Notes: a model not told the origin generated them from the sequence alone. A DNA stretch of 64,000 nucleotides from Anabaena sp. WA102 (GCF_001277295.1 NZ_CP011456.1:5522001-5586000), one strand, 5' to 3'. Counted from the first letter of the stretch, positions 1 to 8,533 are shown. Program-made: numbers and translations.

Positions 1-1
1 T

Positions 2-268
2 TCATCTAACGAAAGTATACAGGACAGACTATATTTTGCTTCAAGTGATTTAATGACACTTCATCAACCAGATGATTTTCCTGAAGAATTAAGAGAAGAA
101 TTTAATGAAATTCATCAGAAATTAACTCATGAAGGTAGTTTTGAAGCAACTACTACAAAAATGAGTGAGGAAGAAGCTCGCAAGATAGCAGAAAAGATAG
201 TTGATCTGTATGATGAGATAGCTCAAAAACTTGGTGCTATGGAGTCACAGACAATATTGAGCGTTTAA
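2..268 (+). CDS. hypothetical protein, 5'-truncated by window edge
   Basis: The reading frame is open from the first bases of the window and ends at a TAA at 266-268, so the true start lies outside. An internal ATG at 53 would give only 71 residues, but the residues before it (NESIQDRLYFASSDLM) read like coding sequence. The visible part is acidic and probably helical, with charged stretches such as MSEEEARKIAEKIVDLYDEI. No catalytic motif or membrane segment is visible, and I do not recognise the family. Its small size and acidic helical character would fit an antitoxin or regulatory partner of an unseen upstream gene, but that is a guess. Confidence 0.5.
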   Translation, partial: SSNESIQDRLYFASSDLMTLHQPDDFPEELREEFNEIHQKLTHEGSFEATTTKMSEEEARKIAEKIVDLYDEIAQKLGAMESQTILSV

Positions 269-277
269 GAATATTCT

Positions 278-355
278 TAGGTTGGGTTAAGCAAAGCGCA
301 ACCTAACGTAATAAAATTATCAAGATGTTGGGTTTCGTTTCTCAACCCAACCTAC
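278..355. repeat. imperfect palindromic interspersed repeat (TAGGTTGGGTT...AACCCAACCTA)
   Basis: The ends TAGGTTGGGTT and AACCCAACCTA are inverted copies, with a second inner pair (GCAACCTAA / GTTGGGTT). The block lies between two small genes and can fold into one long hairpin. A related but diverged block occurs at 14870-15008. It looks like a non-coding MITE-type or REP-type sequence. Confidence 0.6.
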
Positions 356-381
356 ACAACTAATCTACTCAAAATAAAAAT

Positions 382-597
382 ATGAATTTTTTTGACATGG
401 ACAATTATTTAAATTTGAAAGGAAAGACTTTTGATGAAGCTACTCATTATGCTGAACAACAAGGCTATAAATTGCATATTAAAGTGGGTAATTCATATCA
501 ATCTTTATCCGCAAACAGCCCTATGGGTATAATTGTTGTCAAATTATCATCTGACAATATAATTATTGAGTCTAAGCTAGGTGTTGAAAAGGTTTGA
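382..597 (+). CDS. small hypothetical protein, possibly potato-inhibitor-I/I78-like fold
   Basis: A 71-residue soluble protein starting at ATG 382 and followed at once by a strong hairpin terminator. The arrangement GKTFDEATHYAEQQGY (helix) followed by IIVVKLSSDNIIIESKLG (paired strands) resembles the short helix-plus-sheet layout of the potato inhibitor I / peptidase inhibitor I78 families. The resemblance is topological only: I see no certain reactive-site loop. There is no signal peptide. It lies just upstream of an IS630 insertion that entered beyond its terminator, so the gene is intact. Confidence 0.5.
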   Translation: MNFFDMDNYLNLKGKTFDEATHYAEQQGYKLHIKVGNSYQSLSANSPMGIIVVKLSSDNIIIESKLGVEKV

Positions 598-625
598 CAT
601 ACCTTTATTTAAAATTCACAGTATG

Positions 626-657
626 AAAAAAAGGAAAGTTTCAGCTTTCCTTTTTTT
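626..657 (+). terminator. Rho-independent terminator
   Basis: A 13-bp stem (A7GGAAAG paired with CTTTCCT7) encloses a six-base loop, TTTCAG, and ends in a run of seven T. It sits 28 bases after the stop of the gene at 382-597. The A-run on the other side would let it work for the opposite strand too. The IS630 element begins a few bases downstream. Confidence 0.8.
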
Positions 658-735
658 ATACAGCAGTTTGAGATCAAACGCGGTACAAAGATGGTAAACT
701 TTAAAGATGTAAAAAAAAGAAAATAATTGAGATAT

Positions 736-1095
736 ATGGCAGCAGCATATTCGACTGATATAAGACAAAAAATATTAAGTGCTTGGCAAAATAAAGAAGG
801 TACGCAAAGAGAGTTAGCAGCGAGATTTAAAGTGAGCCTATCATTTATCAGTGAATTTTTCCGCCAATATAGAGAAACGGGGAAGATAGAACCCAAACCC
901 CAAGGTGGAGACCGCCGTTCTTTAATTAAAGGTAAAGAGGAAGAATTGTTGAAGAAAATAGTGATAGAGCAGAATGATATATATTTACGGGAAATTCAAG
1001 CAGCAATAAAGGATCAAACAGAAATAGAGGTAAGTATATCCAGTTTATCCCGAACTCTAAAACGCTTAGATTTAAGACGTAAAAAAAAACTTTAG
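736..1095 (+). CDS. IS630 transposase, OrfA (DNA-binding half)
   Basis: This frame encodes the N-terminal half of an IS630-family transposase. A helix-turn-helix (TQRELAARFKVSLSFISEF) is followed by a basic linker and a second HTH-like stretch near SISSLSRTLKRLDL. The frame ends just after A9 (1081-1089) with RRKKKL and a TAG. ATG 736 is preferred to the in-frame TTG at 727. By itself the product could bind DNA but has no catalytic residues. A -1 slip on the A-run would join it to OrfB, avoiding the TAA that the -1 frame carries at 1080-1082. Confidence 0.85.
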   Translation: MAAAYSTDIRQKILSAWQNKEGTQRELAARFKVSLSFISEFFRQYRETGKIEPKPQGGDRRSLIKGKEEELLKKIVIEQNDIYLREIQAAIKDQTEIEVSISSLSRTLKRLDLRRKKKL

Positions 1096-1694
1096 TGGCA
1101 AGTGAGCAAGAAACACAAAGAGTACAAGAAATGCGTTATGAATTTCGACGTTGGCTAGATACAATAGATGTCAAAAACCTTGTATTCATTGATGAAACAG
1201 GTGTACACCTGGCTATGACACGAAACTACGGTAGAGGTGTTGAAGGTGAAAGGGTCTATGATGATCGTCCAGGAAATAAAGGTAAAAACATCACATTAAT
1301 TGGAGCTATGAGTGATGAAGGGTTAATTGCCACTATGACCTTTCCTGGTAGTTTAAACACTACTAGTTTTTTAGTTTTCATTGAACAAATCTTACTACCT
1401 CAGTTGTGGATTGGCGCAATTGTAGTCATGGATAATTTACCTGTACATTATGCTGAAAAGGCAAGAATTTTGATTGAATCTGTTGGAGCAAAGGTTAAAT
1501 TTTTACCTCCATACTCCCCTGATTTATCACCCATTGAATTATGTTGGTCAAAGTTAAAAGAAATCTTACGTTCTGCAAAAGCTCGTAGTTTTGATGCTCT
1601 TGATGAGGCAATTACTATGGCGGTTAATGCTATTACTGATGAAAATGCTCTCAATTGGTTTAATCATTGTGGATTGTTTTTTGACCCTATTTAG
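1095..1694 (+). CDS. IS630 transposase, OrfB (DDE catalytic half)
   Basis: This frame carries the catalytic domain of an IS630/Tc1-type DDE transposase. The first Asp is in FIDETG, the second in VVMDNLPVH, and the acidic third residue in PPYSPDLSPIELCWSKLK, all at the expected spacing. The GTG at 1095 overlaps the OrfA stop and is an unlikely start. The better reading is that OrfB is translated only as an OrfA-OrfB fusion after a -1 frameshift at A9, giving KKKTLVASEQE across the joint, as in related elements. No inactivating mutation is visible. Confidence 0.88.
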   Translation: MASEQETQRVQEMRYEFRRWLDTIDVKNLVFIDETGVHLAMTRNYGRGVEGERVYDDRPGNKGKNITLIGAMSDEGLIATMTFPGSLNTTSFLVFIEQILLPQLWIGAIVVMDNLPVHYAEKARILIESVGAKVKFLPPYSPDLSPIELCWSKLKEILRSAKARSFDALDEAITMAVNAITDENALNWFNHCGLFFDPI

Positions 1695-1776
1695 ATAGCT
1701 ATTTTTGTACTGGACTTGATCGCAAACTGCTGTAAATAGCCTCAAAAGTCAAAACAAGCCAAAAAAAATTTATTAC

Positions 1777-2103
1777 TTATGAATTGTTTGCTCTATCTAA
1801 CCAAGTGCAAAATTCTGATTTACTACTAAAAACTTCTGTAGTTTCTCCATCAAAAATAAAATTATTAGTATTTATTACCCTATAGGTATAGAAAAATGTT
1901 TGACATCCTGGATAAGGACTTCCATCATCATGTTCTCGTTCATATTCAATTGATACTCCATCTTTAAATTTGTAAATCACAGTTGTAGTATTTATATTGC
2001 TGCCTGTACCATCAGTTGTGTTTTTGGAAGAAGATTCAGAGCTTAAAATTTCTTCAGAACCAGCTTCAATTTTTTGAACATAGTCAACAAGTTTTTTGTT
2101 CAT
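1777..2103 (-). CDS. hypothetical protein
   Basis: A 108-residue protein with no signal peptide or membrane segment. It has a Ser/Thr/Asn-rich linker (residues 20-40) and then a compact region rich in aromatic and charged residues (YKFKDGVSIEYEREHDD, TFFYTYRVINTNNF), likely a small beta-sheet domain. I do not recognise the family. It is convergent with the IS630 element and lies just downstream of ahcY on the same strand, separated by 93 bases with a hairpin. Confidence 0.55.
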   Translation of the reverse strand: MNKKLVDYVQKIEAGSEEILSSESSSKNTTDGTGSNINTTTVIYKFKDGVSIEYEREHDDGSPYPGCQTFFYTYRVINTNNFIFDGETTEVFSSKSEFCTWLDRANNS

Positions 2104-2196
2104 AAGAAGGCAATTAAACTCTATAAATTGATTGCACCATTATACATTAGGGATAAGCCTAAAAGCCTATCCCCAAAAAATCAACTAATTAATGAC

Positions 2197-3474
2197 TTAC
2201 GTTCCAGACTGCCAAGAATTGGTATAGTCAATTTGCGCTGCTGTCAAACTATCAATGAAAATGCCCATAGCTTGCAACTTCAAACGAGCAATTTCTTCAT
2301 CCACATCTCTAGGAATAGAGTGCAAACCAGCAGCTAAACTACCCTTATTCTTCACCAGGTATTCAACAGCTAATGCTTGGTTAGCAAAACTCATATCCAT
2401 AACTGCGCTGGGGTGTCCTTCAGCCGCAGCCAAATTAATCAAACGTCCTTGTCCGAGAACGACAACGGATTTACCATTTGTCAATTTATACTCTTCTGTG
2501 AAAGGACGGACATCCTTGATTTCCTTAGCATTAGCGGCTAAGTATTTCAAATCAAGTTCCAAATCAAAGTGACCAGAGTTACAAACGATCGCACCGTCTT
2601 TCATGACATCGAAGTGTTCACCACGAACGACGTGCTTGTTACCTGTCACAGTAATGAAGATATCACCGTGAGGTGCTGCTTCCGCCATTGGTAGCACGCG
2701 GAAACCATCCATAACGGCTTCAATTGCCTTGATGTGGTCAATTTCGGTAACGATGACGTTTGCACCCATACCACGGGCGCGGAGGGCTGTACCCTTACCA
2801 CACCAGCCATAACCGACAACCACAACAGTCTTACCAGCTAACAAAATATTTGTAGCGCGGATAATCCCGTCTAAGGTAGATTGACCAGTACCATAGCGGT
2901 TATCAAAGAAGTGCTTGGTGTCTGCGTCGTTGACGTTCATCGCTGGGAAGGTGAGAACGCCTTCTTTAAACATGGCGCGTAACCGCACGATCCCAGTTGT
3001 GGTTTCTTCGGTGCTACCAATTAAATCGGCGATTTGGTGTTGACGATGTTGAACTAATTCTGCTACCACGTCGCTACCGTCATCAACAATGATGTTGGGG
3101 CGATGATCTAAGGCGATTTGGACGTGGCGGTTATATGTAGCGGCATCTTCGCCTTTTTGAGCAAATACGGCAATTCCATGATCGGCTACAAGACTTGCAG
3201 CTACGTCATCTTGAGTTGATAAAGGGTTACTGGCAATTAAGACTGCATCAGCACCACCGGCTTTGAGAGCGATCGCTAAATGTGCAGTTTCTGTGGTGAC
3301 GTGGGCGCAAGCTGAAATACGCAATCCAGCAAAGGGCTTTTCTTTCTCAAAGCGATCGCGGATTTGCTTCAATACGGGCATTTCTCTTCCAGCCCATTCA
3401 ATCCGTTGTCTTCCCAAGGGAGCGAGGGCGAGGTCTTTAACCTCGTGCTTTAATATGGGAGTTGTTGCAATCAT
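2197..3474 (-). CDS. ahcY: adenosylhomocysteinase (S-adenosylhomocysteine hydrolase)
   Basis: It reversibly splits S-adenosylhomocysteine to adenosine and homocysteine, removing the product inhibitor of methyltransferases; it is cytosolic, NAD-dependent and normally an oligomer. At 425 residues it matches the family. The N-terminal substrate region includes SACAHVTTETAHLA and DDGSD. The NAD-binding Rossmann segment VVVVGYGWCGKGTA lies near residue 220, with HFDLELDLKYLA and VVVLGQGRLINLA further on. It ends SWQSGT and lacks the KPDHYRY-type tail of eukaryotic and proteobacterial enzymes, fitting the short cyanobacterial/archaeal subtype. The ATG follows a GAGGAT-type ribosome site. It appears monocistronic. 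Confidence 0.97.
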   Translation of the reverse strand: MIATTPILKHEVKDLALAPLGRQRIEWAGREMPVLKQIRDRFEKEKPFAGLRISACAHVTTETAHLAIALKAGGADAVLIASNPLSTQDDVAASLVADHGIAVFAQKGEDAATYNRHVQIALDHRPNIIVDDGSDVVAELVQHRQHQIADLIGSTEETTTGIVRLRAMFKEGVLTFPAMNVNDADTKHFFDNRYGTGQSTLDGIIRATNILLAGKTVVVVGYGWCGKGTALRARGMGANVIVTEIDHIKAIEAVMDGFRVLPMAEAAPHGDIFITVTGNKHVVRGEHFDVMKDGAIVCNSGHFDLELDLKYLAANAKEIKDVRPFTEEYKLTNGKSVVVLGQGRLINLAAAEGHPSAVMDMSFANQALAVEYLVKNKGSLAAGLHSIPRDVDEEIARLKLQAMGIFIDSLTAAQIDYTNSWQSGT

Positions 3475-3781
3475 GAAAATTATCCTCTAAAAAATGAAAC
3501 AGGTCTATAAACCTTTACGTACTTTAACAATATTTTCTGACAACTAGCCATATTTTCTCGTAAATACTGATTCCCGATTTATCAGCAAAAGTAATTTTGC
3601 CAATTATATGCCGAAATATATCAGATTTGATATAGTAAAAATATGGAAAAAACTGATAAACCTCTAGTTTTATTACATGGATAAGTTCAGAAGTTAAGTA
3701 CAAATCATGAGAGAACGAACCACGAAGGAACGAAGAAAACGAAGAAAAGAGGGTTTCAGAGATATTTTGTGTAAGTCATAA

Positions 3782-3916
3782 GATAGTCAACCCAGAATTG
3801 CTAATGCTGAAAATGGAGATGATTCTGTTTCCATTGAGTTATTAATACGTGCAATGTTAGCTACTGGTGCAACTCCCCAGGATATCGGCCAGATAATTGC
3901 TAGTGTGCAGGGGTGA
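3782..3916 (+). pseudogene. unidentified gene remnant in the ahcY upstream region
   Basis: The 450 bases upstream of ahcY hold mostly AT-rich DNA, but this short stretch reads as protein with no start: RIANAENGDDSVSIELLIRA, then MLATGATPQDIGQIIASVQG and a TGA at 3914-3916. The composition (acidic N-terminal part, helical end) is protein-like rather than random, suggesting the 3' end of a lost gene. A degenerate copy of the GAACCACGAAGGAACGAAG type of repeat lies just before it (about 3717-3750). I do not recognise the family. Confidence 0.35.
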
Positions 3917-3925
3917 GAGTATTTT

Positions 3926-4735
3926 CTAAGTTAATGAAGCCAAAGTTTGTATCAACAGATGAGATTCTTTACCAATATCACCTTGTAATAAAAATTGATA
4001 CCATTGTTGTAACTGTTGCCGAGCTAAAGTATAAAGCGGATCATCAATACCTGAGTGAAAAAGTTCTATTATCGCCTGTCTTTGAGTCTTTCCCCGTCCT
4101 AAAATCCTCAACCAGAGAGTGGAAATATCTATAGGTAGTTCATTTGTAACAACGATAGTAGTAGAAAAAATTGCAGGTAAATTATAAACACCTGGAATAT
4201 TCACAGCAGATGATTTAATTCCAAATCCTTGAAAATGGTCAGGAAAAATAGAGGGAACGATGATCAATTGAGTTTTATTATCATCCTCTTCCGATTTTTC
4301 CCGATCTATATCTTTTAAAGTTTCATTTACAGGAATAATCCCGCCATTAGTTTCACTTGTCCACGTTAAAAAATGATTTATACAGTTTCTTACTTCCTGC
4401 GTGTTTGGTGTCCAGCGTAGAGGTTGAATAATACAGGGAGTTGAAGTAAGTTCTCCCAATAATCCCAAGGATATCCTAGATTTATTAATATCAGGTTCAA
4501 ACAATACATCTACTATTTTTGCTTCCGCCACCACTTCGGGACTAACTAATATATTAGGGTTATTAGTAAAGAGTGTTTCTATATATGTACGTTCCCAACC
4601 AAATCGAGAAGGATGTTTATAGACTCTTAATTTAGGGTTGCGGGGAATAAGTTCATTCAGGAAAACATTACCATAATTACTAAGTAGTGCAGAAAGGTAA
4701 TTTTGGGCAAAAATCACAAAAGATGGTCGAGACAT
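3926..4735 (-). CDS. Rpn/PD-(D/E)XK nuclease-like protein, cyanobacterial expanded family
   Basis: A 269-residue protein related to the broken DUF4351 copies at 48.6, 52.8 and 54.6 kb. Shared blocks are AKIVDVLFEP...LGLLGEL (compare IDVWFEP...LGLLGKM) and GVYNLPAIFSTTIVV...LPIDISTLWLRILGRG (compare GVYFLPNILKTAIVA...TLWLRVLGKG). Such proteins are annotated as Rpn-family or putative-transposase-like nucleases; the conserved Asp in DVLFEP would be one metal ligand. This member lacks the C-terminal coiled-coil/DUF4351 tail. It stands alone between ahcY and the MscS gene. Any nuclease function is family inference. Confidence 0.65.
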   Translation of the reverse strand: MSRPSFVIFAQNYLSALLSNYGNVFLNELIPRNPKLRVYKHPSRFGWERTYIETLFTNNPNILVSPEVVAEAKIVDVLFEPDINKSRISLGLLGELTSTPCIIQPLRWTPNTQEVRNCINHFLTWTSETNGGIIPVNETLKDIDREKSEEDDNKTQLIIVPSIFPDHFQGFGIKSSAVNIPGVYNLPAIFSTTIVVTNELPIDISTLWLRILGRGKTQRQAIIELFHSGIDDPLYTLARQQLQQWYQFLLQGDIGKESHLLIQTLASLT

Positions 4736-4933
4736 AGGAAATTTTTCAAAAATATTATTTCTAAGATATTATACATTTAATTAGCCATATTTTATCATAA
4801 ATACCTATTAGCTAGTAGATACTACCTTTATCTTCAATATAAGTAAGATTAAGACCTGATCTAACTTTTGGCTTTTTCATCCTTCTCTGATAAGACTATA
4901 GCAACCTTGCGAATTACCCAAGGAGGTATTTGA

Positions 4934-6196
4934 GTGCTAGTTCAATTTTTAGCTATTACGGGTTCAATGATCATATCTATTGCACCTATACCTAAAGCTA
5001 CAACCCAAACTCCAGAGAATTTACACAAAACTGCATTTATCAAAACAGCATTAACCCAACCACAACCAGAAACGCAAACTCAATTTTTCCAACAAGTTGG
5101 TATTGCTACTGCTAGTACCATCACTATGATGATTATGAGTTGGGGAGTCCGTCGTTTCCAAAAACGTTTAAGTAATAATTTACTAAAATCATTTGAGTCT
5201 AATTCCTTAGATGATCAACCCATTACCAAATTAATTAATCAACAACAGCAACATCTTCAAGAAGTTAAAACCAGACTATTTCAACTTGCACAAGCTGGAA
5301 TTTGGGTCAGTGGTAATTTAATTATTTTAGGACTATTTCCTGCTACCCAAGCCTTACAAATTGGGATTCTCACCATTGCCAAAATTCCCATCAAATTAAT
5401 TATTGTTGGTGTGGGAACGTATGTCATAGTCAGGTTTACTTATGCTATCATCGATCATTTTACCTCTACCATCATTAGTGGTGGAGCATTACTAACTCCA
5501 GAAACTTCCGAACGTCTACAATTGAGAATATCCACATTTTCCGGTGTCACTAAAAGTATCACCACCATTATTTGGGTAGGTGCGGGAATTTTAATGTCCT
5601 TAATTGCCTTGGGAATAAATATTGTTCCTCTTCTGGCTGGTGCCGGTTTGGTCGGTGTGGCTATATCTCTCGCTTCCCAAAACTTAATCAAAGACGCAAT
5701 TAACGGCTTTCTAATTATTTTTGAAGATCAATATGCTCTGGGTGATATGATTACCGTCGGCACTGTGGGCGGTTTGGTGGAAAAGTTGAATCTACGAATG
5801 ACTCAAGTTCGAGATTCAGAAGGGCGTTTAATTACCATTCCCAATAGTGAAGTCAAGATTGTAGCTAATCTCTCCAGCCGCTGGTCACGGGCTGATTTAA
5901 GTATTCCGATTTCTTATCAAGCTGATGTAGACAAAGCTTTACAATTAATTGAAAATGTGGGTTTGGAGATGAGTCAAGATCCCGAATGGCAACATCAAAT
6001 TCTGGAAAAGCCGAATGTTTTAGGAGTCGAACATTTTAGCGATCGCGGTATCATGATTCGCGTCTTAATCAAAACTCAGCCCCTCAAGCAATGGACTGTA
6101 GCCAGAGAATACCGTCGTCGTCTCAAAATTTCCTTAGACGCAGCCGGAATTTATATTCCCGTACCCCAACAAGCCAATTGGGTTACTGAATTTTAG
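4934..6196 (+). CDS. MscS-family mechanosensitive channel
   Basis: A small-conductance mechanosensitive channel that would release solutes on hypo-osmotic shock. The GTG start is supported by AGGAGG seven bases upstream. The 420 residues show an N-terminal hydrophobic segment, then helices near 55-75, 115-140, 145-170 and 205-235. The pore-lining TM3 follows with small residues (LLAGAGLVGVAISLASQNLI), then the beta-domain signature DQYALGDMITVG and GLVEKLNLRMTQVRDSEGR, where TIPNS is the family hallmark. The C-terminal alpha/beta domain ends near YIPVPQQANW. It is larger than E. coli MscS, with two to three extra N-terminal membrane segments. It stands alone. Confidence 0.93.
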   Translation: MLVQFLAITGSMIISIAPIPKATTQTPENLHKTAFIKTALTQPQPETQTQFFQQVGIATASTITMMIMSWGVRRFQKRLSNNLLKSFESNSLDDQPITKLINQQQQHLQEVKTRLFQLAQAGIWVSGNLIILGLFPATQALQIGILTIAKIPIKLIIVGVGTYVIVRFTYAIIDHFTSTIISGGALLTPETSERLQLRISTFSGVTKSITTIIWVGAGILMSLIALGINIVPLLAGAGLVGVAISLASQNLIKDAINGFLIIFEDQYALGDMITVGTVGGLVEKLNLRMTQVRDSEGRLITIPNSEVKIVANLSSRWSRADLSIPISYQADVDKALQLIENVGLEMSQDPEWQHQILEKPNVLGVEHFSDRGIMIRVLIKTQPLKQWTVAREYRRRLKISLDAAGIYIPVPQQANWVTEF

Positions 6197-6293
6197 CCTA
6201 AACAAGTTCAAAAATTTTCTAGTTATTCAGTCATCAAAAGAAAACTTTTGCTATGAGACTGGGAATATAGCTAAGGCCACGCTACGCTATCAT

Positions 6294-6535
6294 CATCTCG
6301 TTCCTAGTAGTTCGTCAAATTTATTTTGACGGGTAATGATCGGAAAAAACTTCTGTTCTTCCCTCCCCTACCCCCCCTGCCTCTCTTCTCCCCCTGCTTG
6401 CCTTCACCCGTCATTTTCGGGTTGACAGACTACTAGTCTCTGACTAGGAATGCAGTTAATGAGGCTCTGCCTCTAATATCATTGAAGGCAGAGCCTTCTA
6501 GAATTCATTCCCAGTCAGAGACTGGGAATGAGATG
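6294..6535. repeat. R1 interspersed palindromic element, copy 1 (interrupted by R3)
   Basis: Its ends are CATCTCGTTCC and GGGAATGAGATG, an inverted pair. Inside are the paired blocks CTAGTCTCTGACTAGG and CCCAGTCAGAGACTGGG, plus GAGGCTCTGCCTC and GAAGGCAGAGCCTTC. Removing the 125-bp insert at 6308-6432 and one CTAG leaves about 113 bp, matching the copies at 16993 and 39551. Non-coding. Confidence 0.8.
6308..6432. mobile_element. R3 MITE, copy 1, nested in R1, CTAG target duplication
   Basis: The ends TAGTTCGTCAA and TTGACAGACTA form an imperfect 11-bp inverted repeat, continued inward by a TTTGACGGG-type block. CTAG is present on both sides (6304-6307 and 6433-6436). Removing the element restores R1 exactly, as CTCGTTCCTAGTCTCTG. 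The interior is pyrimidine-rich and codes for nothing visible. A second copy with the same CTAG duplication lies at 25639-25742. Confidence 0.82.
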
Positions 6536-6567
6536 ACTTGAGTTCTTTGGGGGATAAATGTTTTATG

Positions 6568-6642
6568 TTAAGTTGACACCAATGAAGCTCTTGCTTTACC
6601 CCTACCCGCAGAATCAAATAATTAAGCCGTATTGAGTATAAG
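6568..6642. repeat. outer flank repeat of R1 (TTAAGTTGACACCAATGAAG...)
   Basis: The block from TTAAGTTGACACCAATGAAG through AAGCCGTATTGAGTATA recurs inverted at 39439-39534 on the other side of R1 copy 3, and again in direct orientation at 40165-40200. The core CATTGGTGTCAACTTAAG also flanks R1 copy 2 (16959-16980). The outer pair and R1 together may form one larger element. Confidence 0.6.
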
Positions 6643-6684
6643 TTGACACCATTGAATGAAGCATACCCCCATACTCAAAACTAA

Positions 6685-7902
6685 CTAAGAAAGGTCTTTC
6701 AACTCAGCGGTGCGGACGGAAAGCATCTGTGTCTGATTCCCTCTTTGCACTTTTATCTGCAACGCTTGACCAAGGGTACTGTCTTCCACTACACCTTGTA
6801 ACTGTTCAGCACTAGTAATTTCTTTACTATCAATCTGTACAATCACATCACCGCGACGGATACCCGCAGTTGCAGCCGGAGAATTAGGGACAACTCGCAT
6901 GACTAAAACTCCTTTAACTTCAGGAATTGCAAACATGGAATTAGGATCATTGTTATTTTGTTTTGCTAATTCCGGTGTTAATGTCACCATTTGCACACCT
7001 AAGTATGGGTGAACAACTCTGCCATCTCGTTGCAATTGTACAGCGATCGCCTTAGCCTTATCAATAGGAATTGCAAACCCAATCCCCATCGCATCGGCGC
7101 GAATTGCGGTATTAATTCCAATCACTTCGCCTAAACCATTTAATAATGGTCCACCAGAGTTACCGGGGTTAATAGCTGCGTCAGTCTGGATGAAATCTAA
7201 CCGTTTATCACTGATTCCTACTTGAGCGCTCGAACGTTTTAGGGTGCTGACAATCCCCAAGGTAACAGTATTATCAAATCCTAACGGATTACCCACCGCG
7301 ATCGCCCAATCTCCCACCTGAACATTATTAGAAGCACCCAAAGGGGCAACAGGTAAATCTTTACCAGCATTAATCTTAACTACAGCCAAATCCGTAACTT
7401 CATCAATGCCTTTCACCTTACCCTCAAAAGTGCGACCATCTTTTAGACGGACTGTAACCTTATCAGCCTTATCAACTACGTGAGCATTAGTGAGAATTAC
7501 GCCGCTTTTGTCAAGAATAAAACCAGAACCTAAACCCCGTAATTGTTCCGTCGGTGATTGTTGGGGAAAGCTATCACCAAAAAACCGCCGAAAAAATGGA
7601 TCTTCCATCATCGGATCATTTCGGCGAGTAATCGTTCGTTCAGTATCAATTCTCACCACTGCCGCACCCACACGATTCACCGCTGCTGTCACAAAACTGT
7701 GACTACCAATGACAGCAGTAGCAGGAGATGGTTTTTGAGCAACTTGTGTGAATGACTCAGTGACAGGATTTGGACCCGGTTCTGCTGCTGAAGGTAACAC
7801 CCGCAGGGAAGTGACAGTCAAGACCACTCCCATAAAAATCGCTAACACATGGGTACTGAGTTGTCTAATAGACCGGGGCATTTGAAAAAATCGCATAATC
7901 AC
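6685..7902 (-). CDS. HtrA/Deg-type trypsin-like serine protease with PDZ domain (HhoA/HhoB/HtrA class)
   Basis: An envelope protease/chaperone that degrades damaged proteins under heat and light stress. The 405 residues begin with a basic and hydrophobic export signal (VLAIFMGVVLTVTSLRVL). The trypsin-fold domain has catalytic His in TNAHVV (about residue 139), Asp in TDLAVVKI (about 169) and Ser in GNSGGPL (about 248). One C-terminal PDZ domain (about 300-395) contains GVLVMRVVPNSPAATAGIRRGDVI. One PDZ is typical of cyanobacterial HhoA, HhoB and HtrA; the sequence alone does not tell me which. The gene is monocistronic, and the CsoR-type regulator downstream of its promoter region is divergent. 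Confidence 0.94.
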   Translation of the reverse strand: MIMRFFQMPRSIRQLSTHVLAIFMGVVLTVTSLRVLPSAAEPGPNPVTESFTQVAQKPSPATAVIGSHSFVTAAVNRVGAAVVRIDTERTITRRNDPMMEDPFFRRFFGDSFPQQSPTEQLRGLGSGFILDKSGVILTNAHVVDKADKVTVRLKDGRTFEGKVKGIDEVTDLAVVKINAGKDLPVAPLGASNNVQVGDWAIAVGNPLGFDNTVTLGIVSTLKRSSAQVGISDKRLDFIQTDAAINPGNSGGPLLNGLGEVIGINTAIRADAMGIGFAIPIDKAKAIAVQLQRDGRVVHPYLGVQMVTLTPELAKQNNNDPNSMFAIPEVKGVLVMRVVPNSPAATAGIRRGDVIVQIDSKEITSAEQLQGVVEDSTLGQALQIKVQRGNQTQMLSVRTAELKDLS

Positions 7903-8119
7903 AACCTAATCTACAAGCCTAGTTTTTGCTGTTTCTTGATAAATCTATCTACATCTCATTCTAGTTTATTGACATTTTCACTCACATTTAAGTTTCGGGG
8001 ATTTTGCCAAATCTTGGCTCAAACATGAATATTTCCCATCTGTCACTAATTCAGTAGCAGCAGTTAAACAACATACAAAATTCCTATCTCTCTAGGCTAA
8101 AATATTGATTAGAGCCAAA

Positions 8120-8533
8120 ATGCCAAAACCAATATTCATAGAACAACTCATGAATGGAGCAACCCCCATCACAAACAACTCCTCACCTGTATCAGAACCA
8201 GGCGAACATATCCACAATCACAGTCATACGGATCATACACACATTGATTCTGTTCATCCTCATGTCCACAGTGAAGAGTCCTTACGGCGGATTATTAACC
8301 GACTATCACGTATAGAAGGTCACGTTCGCGGAATCAAGACAATGGTACAACAAAATACGCCATGTCCTGATGTATTATTACAAATTGCCGCCGTGCGAGG
8401 AGCATTAGATAAAGTAGCACGAATTGTCCTAGACGAACATTTAACTGAATGTATTGGTAGAGCCGCTCAAGCAGGTAATATAGAATCAGAAATTGAACAA
8501 TTAAAAGCCGCTTTAGATAGATTTTTGCCTTGA
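8120..8533 (+). CDS. CsoR/RcnR-family metal sensor, InrS-like with His-rich N-terminus
   Basis: A DUF156/CsoR-RcnR family repressor, an all-helical metal-sensing DNA-binding protein. The core is RRIINRLSRIEGHVRGIKTM, a Cys in QQNTPCPDVLL, then LDEHLTECIGRA with His and Cys placed as in CsoR-type sites. A His-rich N-terminal tail (HIHNHSHTDHTHIDSVHPHVH) resembles the nickel sensor InrS of cyanobacteria; nickel is inferred from that tail. ATG 8120 is preferred to the upstream TTG at 8105; ATG 8150 would remove part of the tail's leader only. Its last bases overlap the menH start by four, suggesting translational coupling. No metal-efflux gene is adjacent, so any target lies elsewhere. Confidence 0.88.
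   Translation: MPKPIFIEQLMNGATPITNNSSPVSEPGEHIHNHSHTDHTHIDSVHPHVHSEESLRRIINRLSRIEGHVRGIKTMVQQNTPCPDVLLQIAAVRGALDKVARIVLDEHLTECIGRAAQAGNIESEIEQLKAALDRFLP

Larger units (their letters stand above)
659..1734. mobile_element. IS630-family insertion sequence with TA duplication
   Basis: The element runs from 661 to 1732 (1072 bp). Its ends are imperfect inverted repeats of about 27 bp, beginning CAGCAGTTTGAGATCAA on the left and, on the opposite strand at the right, CAGCAGTTTGCGATCAA. A TA dinucleotide lies on each side (659-660 and 1733-1734), the usual target duplication of the IS630/Tc1 group. It carries two overlapping transposase frames joined by an A9 run. Ends, target and both frames look intact, so the copy may be functional. 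Confidence 0.9.

Noticed and set aside
2149..2176. GGGATAAGCC/GGCTATCCC hairpin as the ahcY terminator
   Set aside because: The stem is good but no T-run follows on the ahcY strand; termination there is possible but not supported enough.
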